Of a stretch of 10,608 nucleotides of DNA, positions 6,739 through 10,608 are shown in pieces. Where the stretch lies: the NCBI GenBank assembly GCA_946886855.1, contig CAMPJJ010000150.1:1-10608 (forward strand). Reading direction: 5' to 3'. The DNA is from an uncultured Roseateles sp. (GTDB lineage: Bacteria > Pseudomonadota > Gammaproteobacteria > Burkholderiales > Burkholderiaceae). The translations under genes were made by a program, and so were the position numbers. The notes under the pieces are model-generated. The model worked only from the letters and a program-made list of their open reading frames with translations. It searched no databases and had not been told where the DNA came from. The stretch's first letter is position 1. Each line of letters opens with the position of its first letter.

Positions 6739-7983
6739 CTAGGGTGGGGTGGCTAGCGGGGTGGATAGCGGGGTGGATAGCGAGTTGGCTCGCGGCGTGG
6801 ACGGATCTGGCGGCCCGCCGCTGGTCGTCCCTGCGCGTCGCGATCCGATGTAGGCCGCCGCCGCCCGAGCGCGCGAATGGCCGGCCAGCGCGGCGATCTC
6901 CTGCCGAGCCGCGACTTCCACGTCGCGCGCCACGCGGGCGCCGCCGCGCACCGGTGGGGCCTCGCCGGTGGCTTGCACCCACACGGCCACCAGCGCCTCG
7001 TGACGGAGACCGTGGCCCGTGACGCCGCGCTCCCTGAACGTGATGCCAAAGCGGCGCATCACGTAGCTGAACCGGTTCAGGTTCTGGCGCAGGTCGCGCC
7101 CCGGTCGGCTCACGTGCGCCTCGCGATCCCCGGCCACCTCCCGCGCGTAGGCCAGCGCCTGTTCCTGCTGCGTGGTCGCGATGGGAATGTGGCGAGGGCG
7201 CCCGCCCTTGCTGCCCTGGCGAATCCACAGGTAGCTGTCGGCCTTGCGCCGGTCCTGCGGCAGTCCCGTGGCCTCGAACGCCACCTCGCAGGCGTGAGGC
7301 CGCATCATCACCGCCTCCTTGCGACGCAGCCCGAACGCCTGTATCAGTCGGAGCGCCGCGCCCACGTGGGCGTCATAGGCACACACCTCGGCGATCAATG
7401 GCTCGATGGGCACCTCGGCACCGCTCCAGGTCCTGTCGCGGTGGGCGACCTCGTGGCGTCGGTAGCTCGACGCTGGCAGGCCGTAGCTCGCCGCCGTTCG
7501 TACGAGTCCGGGTTTTCCGATCCAGATCGCCAGACCGCGAAGGAAGCTCAGGTAGGTCTGTATCGTCGCCGCCGCCATGCGCTGCGCCTGCCACAGATCG
7601 AGCATCGCCTGGATGTGGCGACCGCCCAGATTGCGCGGATCGGGGACGGTCGCGAAACCCGCCTTGTCCCTCAGATCCCGGAAGAAGCGGCGCAGGAACA
7701 CGGCGCGGTCATGGCGGGTCTTGTGGGACACGCTCTTGTGACGCGCGGTGTGCTGCTCATTGAACAGGTCGAGCAAGATCTCCAGCAACCGCGTCGGCGG
7801 CGTTCGTCCTGGTGGATGCCGGGCCAGCACGTCGGCGGCGCTGAGTCCTGCCCACGCCTGACGCCGGCGGGCCGAGGGCCGGCCCCGCGCGGTGACGCTG
7901 GCCGTGCTCCGAGCCTTGGTCGTCTTCGTCGTCTTCGTGGTCATCGTCGTCCTGCGCGTTGCGAGCTCGTGGGCGTGGGACAT
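6739..7983 (-). CDS. Tyrosine recombinase (phage/plasmid-type integrase)
   Basis: The 414-residue protein should cut and rejoin DNA through a covalent 3'-phosphotyrosine. The start at 7983 is supported by a perfect AGGAGG (7989-7994 read on the minus strand), five bases upstream. Residues 1-45 are basic with TTK repeats; about 64-160 forms the core-binding domain; about 185-385 is catalytic. The full set of catalytic residues is visible: R220 in FGLRRKE, K259 in GSKGGRPRH, H324 and R327 in GHGLRH, H369 in LAGHS and nucleophile Y378 in AAAYIGS. A Ser/Thr/Pro-rich tail from tandem repeats ends the protein. It may integrate a mobile element or resolve multimers of a plasmid; its position between two segregation genes favours the second reading, but no recombination site was identified. 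It converges with parB. Confidence 0.92.
   Translation of the reverse strand: MSHAHELATRRTTMTTKTTKTTKARSTASVTARGRPSARRRQAWAGLSAADVLARHPPGRTPPTRLLEILLDLFNEQHTARHKSVSHKTRHDRAVFLRRFFRDLRDKAGFATVPDPRNLGGRHIQAMLDLWQAQRMAAATIQTYLSFLRGLAIWIGKPGLVRTAASYGLPASSYRRHEVAHRDRTWSGAEVPIEPLIAEVCAYDAHVGAALRLIQAFGLRRKEAVMMRPHACEVAFEATGLPQDRRKADSYLWIRQGSKGGRPRHIPIATTQQEQALAYAREVAGDREAHVSRPGRDLRQNLNRFSYVMRRFGITFRERGVTGHGLRHEALVAVWVQATGEAPPVRGGARVARDVEVAARQEIAALAGHSRARAAAAYIGSRRAGTTSGGPPDPSTPRANSLSTPLSTPLATPP
6746..6793. repeat. 12-bp tandem repeat at the 3' end of the recombinase gene
   Basis: Four 12-bp units (GGGGTGGMTAGC three times, then a diverged copy) cover the last codons of the recombinase gene and encode its STPLSTPLATP tail on the minus strand. 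On the plus strand the G runs at 6742-6773 also form a possible G-quadruplex with loops of one and eight bases. The unit is a codon multiple, so copy-number changes alter only tail length. Confidence 0.7.
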
Positions 7984-8068
7984 GTCGACCTCCTAGAGAA
8001 GGTTGACCCGCAGTGAGCGGGCGGGCGGGCGTTTTTCCGAAGTGAAGTTGCGGCGTGCCTGTCCGAGG

Positions 8069-8095
8069 AGCTCGCAATCGTTCCGACGGCGAGCT
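8069..8095. promoter_or_regulatory. Dyad 86 bp upstream of the recombinase start
   Basis: AGCTCGC (8069-8075) and GCGAGCT (8089-8095) are perfect inverted copies. CGT (8079-8081) and ACG (8086-8088) extend the stem to ten pairs with a three-base bulge. Its position suggests an operator for the recombinase gene or an arm pair of a recombination site; the sequence alone does not decide. Confidence 0.35.
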
Positions 8096-8156
8096 GTCTG
8101 AAGCGCGTGATTGGCTGCCACGTGCAGCCCGAGCGCGCGGCGCTGACCCATGGTTT

Positions 8157-8184
8157 GTCGCCGGCCTTCATTGGCGCCGGCGAC
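8157..8184. repeat. 9-bp perfect inverted repeat, 10-nt loop
   Basis: GTCGCCGGC (8157-8165) and GCCGGCGAC (8176-8184) form the strongest stem in the left half of the 1.2-kb gap. An AT-rich patch (TTCTTAAAAATGAA, 8192-8205) follows directly. The hairpin has no T-run, so it is not a terminator on either strand. It may be the 5' part of a structured RNA or a protein-binding dyad. Confidence 0.45.
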
Positions 8185-8345
8185 GCGGTCGTTCTTAAAA
8201 ATGAACACGGGTTTGATCCGGTCTGTGCGCGTGTTTCCACGTCAACACAGGGGGTGTGCATCCATGTCCTTGGAGGACTGGGGCGCGACGTTCCTGTCGG
8301 GCAGGGACGCCTCTGCGGGATCAGTGCTGGTGTCGTAGCGCCACC

Positions 8346-8564
8346 CGTCTGCTGGGTAGCTCCCCTGACCGCAGCCAGGGAGCGTCAGACGTTCGAGCGA
8401 GTGCACACGTGGAGCCCCAGTGGGGCAAGCACGTCCGTGTGCCGCGCGTTGCGCGTGCTCGATGGTGGCGGGAACTGCGCGGGTACCTCTGGTGTACCCG
8501 GCCATGTTCTGCGTTGCCGCGATGCGTCCTTGGAGAACGCCCAGCCGGGCTGGTGGATCGCGGC
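8346..8564 (+). ncRNA. Candidate structured RNA region with serial nested hairpins
   Basis: Four stem candidates follow each other. CGTCTG/CAGACG (8346-8351, 8386-8391) encloses GCTCCC/GGGAGC (8359-8364, 8378-8383). GCACACG/CGTGTGC (8403-8409, 8436-8442) encloses GCCCC/GGGGC (8414-8418, 8422-8426). CGGGTAC/GTACCCG spans 8480-8486 and 8494-8500. GCCGCGAT/ATCGCGGC (8516-8523, 8557-8564) encloses CCAGCC/GGCTGG (8541-8546, 8548-8553). A G-quadruplex motif and a terminator follow at 8624-8667. Six-base stems are expected by chance in DNA this rich in GC, so the call rests on the nesting and the terminator. No known RNA family was recognised and no promoter is clear. Confidence 0.3.
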
Positions 8565-8623
8565 GCTGCACTACGAAAGGGTCCTCCGAAGCGCTGCATC
8601 TGGTCAGCGCATCGTCCTCACTC

Positions 8624-8642
8624 GGGGCGGGGACGGGAAGGG
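8624..8642 (+). other. G-quadruplex motif
   Basis: Runs GGGG (8624-8627), GGGG (8629-8632), GGG (8635-8637) and GGG (8640-8642) are separated by loops of 1, 2 and 2 bases, a textbook arrangement for a stable intramolecular G-quadruplex in plus-strand DNA or RNA. It abuts the terminator stem that starts at 8641, so the two structures share two bases and could compete. Confidence 0.6.
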
Positions 8643-8667
8643 CGCGTGTCGGGCGCGACGCCTTTTT
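8641..8667 (+). terminator. Probable Rho-independent terminator, plus strand
   Basis: GGCG (8641-8644) pairs with CGCC (8659-8662). A further four pairs (8645-8648 with 8654-8657, including one G-U) form the inner stem, with A8658 bulged. Five T residues (8663-8667) follow directly. No convincing gene lies upstream on this strand, so it would end a non-coding transcript or an unrecognised small gene. Confidence 0.5.
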
Positions 8668-8693
8668 GGCTTCCGTGAGGAAAGCGAGGACAA

Positions 8694-8720
8694 GGAGCCT
8701 TTGGAGCCTTTAGAGCCTGT
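8694..8720. repeat. Short 9-bp tandem repeat
   Basis: GGAGCCTTT occurs twice in a row (8694-8711) and is followed by the diverged AGAGCCTGT (8712-8720). It lies after the terminator in apparently non-coding DNA and has the same 9-bp period as two repeat blocks inside parB. Confidence 0.6.
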
Positions 8721-8873
8721 TGATGCTCTTGGAGCTGTCGAACGCCCTCAGTAGGCAACGCCGGCGCGGGGGTGGTCAAGCTTGCCGGCGGCGATTCGGG
8801 GTGGCGGGCCAGCACTCCGAACAGCGGCGTCCATGTTGCGAACTGTCTTGCCCACCACCGGAGCGCGAGGGGG

Positions 8874-8906
8874 TTGACAAGGGGCGCAATGGCCTCTGGT
8901 TGTAAA
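8874..8906 (+). promoter_or_regulatory. Possible promoter for the ParM-like operon (long spacer)
   Basis: A perfect -35 hexamer TTGACA lies at 8874-8879. The best -10 candidate is TGTAAA (8901-8906, four of six), giving a 21-bp spacer, longer than the usual 16-18. Such spacing would need an activator or means the hexamer is fortuitous. If used, it would give the ParM-like gene a leader of about 310 bases containing the dyads and repeats described below. Confidence 0.3.
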
Positions 8907-8964
8907 CACGGGGAATGGATCGAAGGGAGTGAGTTCGCATGGGACGTGGCGAGCCTGCGGGTCG

Positions 8965-9032
8965 ATTGAAAGACGCTTCAATTGCTTCTGGCGAGTCGGC
9001 ACTCCCGCCGCTCGGAATTGAACGGTTGTCAA
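8965..9032. promoter_or_regulatory. Clustered TTGAA dyads, candidate operators
   Basis: ATTGAA (8965-8970) and TTCAAT (8977-8982) form a dyad with a 6-base centre. A further ATTGAA lies at 9017-9022, where TTGA (9018-9021) is mirrored by TCAA (9029-9032) across seven bases. These AT-rich half-sites stand out in GC-rich DNA and lie 190-260 bp before the ParM-like start, suggesting sites for one regulator. Confidence 0.4.
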
Positions 9033-9064
9033 AGTCGTGAGGTCGAGCCCGCTGGTCTGCGGAG

Positions 9065-9120
9065 CGTGGGGCTTGGGGTGTGTCGGGTGAGGCGTGTGGC
9101 GTGGGACGTGTGGCATGAGA
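9065..9120. repeat. Eight degenerate 7-bp direct repeats upstream of the ParM-like gene
   Basis: Eight consecutive heptamers run without a gap, all with TG at positions 3-4. CGTGTGG occurs exactly twice (9093-9099, 9107-9113), with close relatives CGTGGGG (9065-9071) and CGTGGGA (9100-9106). The period is not a codon multiple. The array ends 104 bp before the ATG, where ParM-type operons commonly carry their centromere, so it is a candidate site for the adaptor protein. The repeats are degenerate and their functional role is unproven. Confidence 0.5.
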
Positions 9121-9138
9121 GAGTGCGGGCGAATTACG

Positions 9139-9207
9139 CGTGTCGACGGCCCCATTGCGGCCTTTCGCGGGCGCGGTGGGACCGACAAGCTCCGCTGCGT
9201 CGACACG
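9139..9207. repeat. 10-bp perfect inverted repeat in the leader of the ParM-like gene
   Basis: CGTGTCGACG (9139-9148) and CGTCGACACG (9198-9207) are perfect inverted copies 49 bases apart. Each arm contains the palindrome GTCGAC. A shorter CCCA/TGGG pair within the spacer could extend the structure. The right arm ends five bases before the GAGGGG ribosome-binding site (9212-9217), so a folded leader or a protein bound to both arms could control translation or transcription. Confidence 0.55.
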
Positions 9208-9224
9208 TGGTGAGGGGTGAGGCC

Positions 9225-10271
9225 ATGAGCAAGGTGGTGCGGGCGATCGATGTCGGATTCGGACAGACGAAGTTCACCCTGGGGCGCGGGGAAGGTTCCG
9301 CGGCGGAACTCAGGTGCGCGTCATTTCCCTCGTTGGCCTACGCGAGCATGAATGATCCCGGCGCGGGGTCCGCGGGGTCCGCGGGTGATCGCCGAAAGAC
9401 GGTGGCCTTGCCGATCGGGGGCACCTACTACGAGGTGGGACCGGAGGTACAGCTCGCCGCGGACAACTATCGCGCGACGCAGCTTCATGACCAGTACCTG
9501 GGCACGCCCGAGTACCTGGCGCTCGCGCGCGGAGCGATGAGTTTCATGAAGCTCGACGAAATCGATTTGCTGGTGGTGGGACTGCCCGTGTCGATGTTCC
9601 AGGCGCGCCGCGCGCAGCTCGAACGCCTGATGACGGGGACCCACGATCTCGGGCGTGGGCGAAGTGTCACGGTGCGGCGCGCGGTCGCGCTCGCCCAGCC
9701 GCAGGGGGCGCTCGTCTTCTACACGGCGGCGTGCCACAAGGGGAAGACGATCGGCCAGGAGCAAAGCCTGGTCATCGATCCTGGGTCCCGCACGTTCGAT
9801 TGGCTCTTCTCACGCGGGATGCGGCTCGTGCTCAAGGTGAGCAATTCGGTGAACCGGGGCATGTCCGACATTCTCAAGACGGTGGCGCAGGAGATCGGCA
9901 GCGACATCGGACGACCGTATCACGACCTGCCCGCCATCGATGCGGCGCTGCGCACCGGCAAGCCCTTGCTGATCTACCAACGGCCCTATGACCTCACGCC
10001 GATCCTGCCCACTGTCCGCACTGTCGCGCGCGCAGCCGTGTCGTCGATGATGGAGTGGATCACCGAGGACTACAGCATCCAGAACATCATCCTGGTCGGC
10101 GGCGGCGCGTTCATGTTCAAGGATGCGGTGCGGGCCGCTTTTCCCAACCACGTGGTCCAGTCGCTGCGGGATCCCATGTACGCCAACGTCAAAGGGTTTC
10201 AGATTGCTGGCGAGAACCTCTTGACGCAGGCCGGCGAGGCGCCGGAAGCCGCTGATGTCCCGGCGACCTGA
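9225..10271 (+). CDS. Actin-like plasmid segregation ATPase (ParM/StbA type, PRTRC protein D-like)
   Basis: This 348-residue protein belongs to the actin/Hsp70 ATPase fold; relatives polymerise and push sister plasmids apart. The start at ATG 9225 is set by GAGGGG (9212-9217), seven bases upstream, and the nucleotide-binding motif begins directly after it. Phosphate-1 motif: AIDVGFGQTK (7-16). Phosphate-2 motif: VIDPGSRTFDW (183-193). Adenosine motif: ILVGGGAFMF (289-298). The segments VVGLPVSMF (117-125) and ANVKGFQIAG near the C-terminus fit my recollection of the PRTRC system protein D family, a ParM relative; this is from memory, not a search. A Gly/Ala/Ser insert (about 46-54) comes from a small 9-bp DNA repeat. 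The next gene overlaps its last 17 bases, indicating translational coupling, as in motor-adaptor operons. Confidence 0.9.
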   Translation: MSKVVRAIDVGFGQTKFTLGRGEGSAAELRCASFPSLAYASMNDPGAGSAGSAGDRRKTVALPIGGTYYEVGPEVQLAADNYRATQLHDQYLGTPEYLALARGAMSFMKLDEIDLLVVGLPVSMFQARRAQLERLMTGTHDLGRGRSVTVRRAVALAQPQGALVFYTAACHKGKTIGQEQSLVIDPGSRTFDWLFSRGMRLVLKVSNSVNRGMSDILKTVAQEIGSDIGRPYHDLPAIDAALRTGKPLLIYQRPYDLTPILPTVRTVARAAVSSMMEWITEDYSIQNIILVGGGAFMFKDAVRAAFPNHVVQSLRDPMYANVKGFQIAGENLLTQAGEAPEAADVPAT

Positions 10272-10608
10272 GCCGGACAACATGCCCGACTGCGTGCGCG
10301 GCGGCATGGCAGGCAGCGAGCAAAGCAACGGGCGGAGCAGGGGGCAGAGCACCGGCCAACCCGGCGCGCCCTCCAGCGGATCATACATCGGGCTACCCGA
10401 CGAGACCGGCATCGCCCCGGGTCCAGGTCGCGTTCGGGTCACGCTCGAGTTCAGCCGCAGCGACGATCCATTGTTGTTCGACGCGCTCGCCGGATTGCCC
10501 AAAGGACGCCGGCGCGTGGCGCGGTTGCGCACGCTGGCACACGATGGTCTGCTCGCCGCTGGTCCCGCCGCTGGTCCCGCCGCTGGTCCCGCCGCTGGTC
10601 CCGCCGCT
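10255..10608 (+). CDS. Possible ParR/StbB-like adaptor, C-terminus beyond window
   Basis: ATG 10255 lies inside the end of the ParM-like gene, with GGAAG (10244-10248) six bases upstream; in-frame ATGs at 10282 and 10306 are alternatives. The frame stays open for 118 codons to the window edge. Residues 1-57 are Gly/Ser/Pro/Gln-rich and probably disordered. Residues 59-66 (RVRVTLEF) look like a beta strand, 70-79 like a helix and 85-100 (RRRVARLRTLAHDGLL) like a basic helix, an order compatible with a ribbon-helix-helix fold. ParR adaptors use that fold and are encoded directly downstream of parM, so position and shape agree. It is followed by an Ala-Ala-Gly-Pro repeat running out of the window. 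The adaptor role is inference. Confidence 0.65.
   Translation, partial: MSRRPEPDNMPDCVRGGMAGSEQSNGRSRGQSTGQPGAPSSGSYIGLPDETGIAPGPGRVRVTLEFSRSDDPLLFDALAGLPKGRRRVARLRTLAHDGLLAAGPAAGPAAGPAAGPAA
10555..10608 (+). repeat. 12-bp tandem repeat, at least 4.5 copies
   Basis: GCCGCTGGTCCC is repeated exactly four and a half times up to the last base of the window and presumably continues. In the frame of the adaptor-like gene it encodes AAGP repeats, a flexible Pro-rich tail or linker. The perfect identity of the copies suggests recent expansion. Confidence 0.85.

Larger units (their letters stand above)
7984..9224. other. 1.24-kb region between recombinase and ParM-like genes, no convincing CDS
   Basis: The longest frame here is 8107-8754 (plus, 215 codons from GTG). 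It has no internal Met, no ribosome-binding site, third-position GC near background, about nine Cys, and a terminator inside it, so I do not call it. The left half carries inverted repeats, a G-quadruplex motif and the terminator at 8641-8667, which could be a non-coding RNA gene. The right half (about 8874-9224) looks like the control region of the segregation operon. Individual elements are listed separately. Confidence 0.55.

Noticed and set aside
6877..8016. 379-codon plus-strand frame opposite the recombinase
   Set aside because: It is an antisense shadow of a gene with a complete set of catalytic residues and a perfect ribosome-binding site.
8003..8036. Terminator-like stem CCCGC/GCGGG followed by T5
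   Set aside because: The stem is only five pairs and ten bases of GGGC repeat separate it from the T-run, so it does not meet the form of an intrinsic terminator.
8107..8754. 215-codon plus-strand frame in the gap before the ParM-like gene
   Set aside because: It starts with GTG without a ribosome-binding site, has no internal Met, shows background-level third-position GC, and contains a terminator-like hairpin with a T-run. It cannot be excluded completely.
8982..9224. 81-residue N-terminal extension of the ParM-like frame
   Set aside because: The phosphate-1 motif of actin-like ATPases normally begins a few residues from the N-terminus, which fits ATG 9225 with GAGGGG upstream. The extension covers the non-coding heptamer array and the inverted repeat.

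Overview
The window is GC-rich (roughly 65% by eye), with strongly G/C-ending codons in its convincing genes. It looks like accessory DNA, most likely a large plasmid or an integrative element of a beta-proteobacterium such as a member of the Burkholderiales. The taxonomic guess rests on base composition, codon use and the gene families, not on any marker gene. I see no rRNA, tRNA, insertion sequence or CRISPR array.

Layout, left to right. Positions 1-735 hold inverted repeats and a strong hairpin terminator (112-143) but no convincing gene. A small membrane-anchored Ala/Ser/Thr/Pro-rich protein (736-1266) is followed by a diguanylate cyclase with a periplasmic sensor, a PAS domain and a GGDEF domain (1638-3590). 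Next comes an array of degenerate 11-bp units (about 3601-3798), a 90-residue protein of unknown function (3879-4151), and a second short-period array (6/12 bp, 4222-4317) next to two dyads. These lead into a long ParB-family protein (4455-6695). A tyrosine recombinase (7983 down to 6739, minus strand) converges on parB. About 1.2 kb without a convincing gene follows (7984-9224). It contains stable inverted repeats, a G-quadruplex motif directly before a terminator, and then repeats and dyads upstream of an actin-like segregation ATPase of the ParM/StbA or PRTRC-protein-D type (9225-10271). A downstream gene overlaps the ATPase gene by 17 bp and runs off the window. Its basic domain could be a ribbon-helix-helix, as in ParR-type adaptors.

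Functional reading: the right two thirds look like a maintenance module for a large replicon. ParB-type DNA binding, an actin-like motor with a candidate adaptor, and a recombinase that could resolve multimers would all serve inheritance. No parA is visible, and neither are the other PRTRC cassette genes. The left third adds a c-di-GMP signalling enzyme as probable cargo.

The most unusual property is the abundance of short-period tandem repeats of 6, 7, 9, 11 and 12 bp, both between genes and in frame within them. Two non-coding arrays, 11 bp at 3601-3798 and 7 bp at 9065-9120, are candidate centromere-like binding sites. All functional readings of these arrays are inference.
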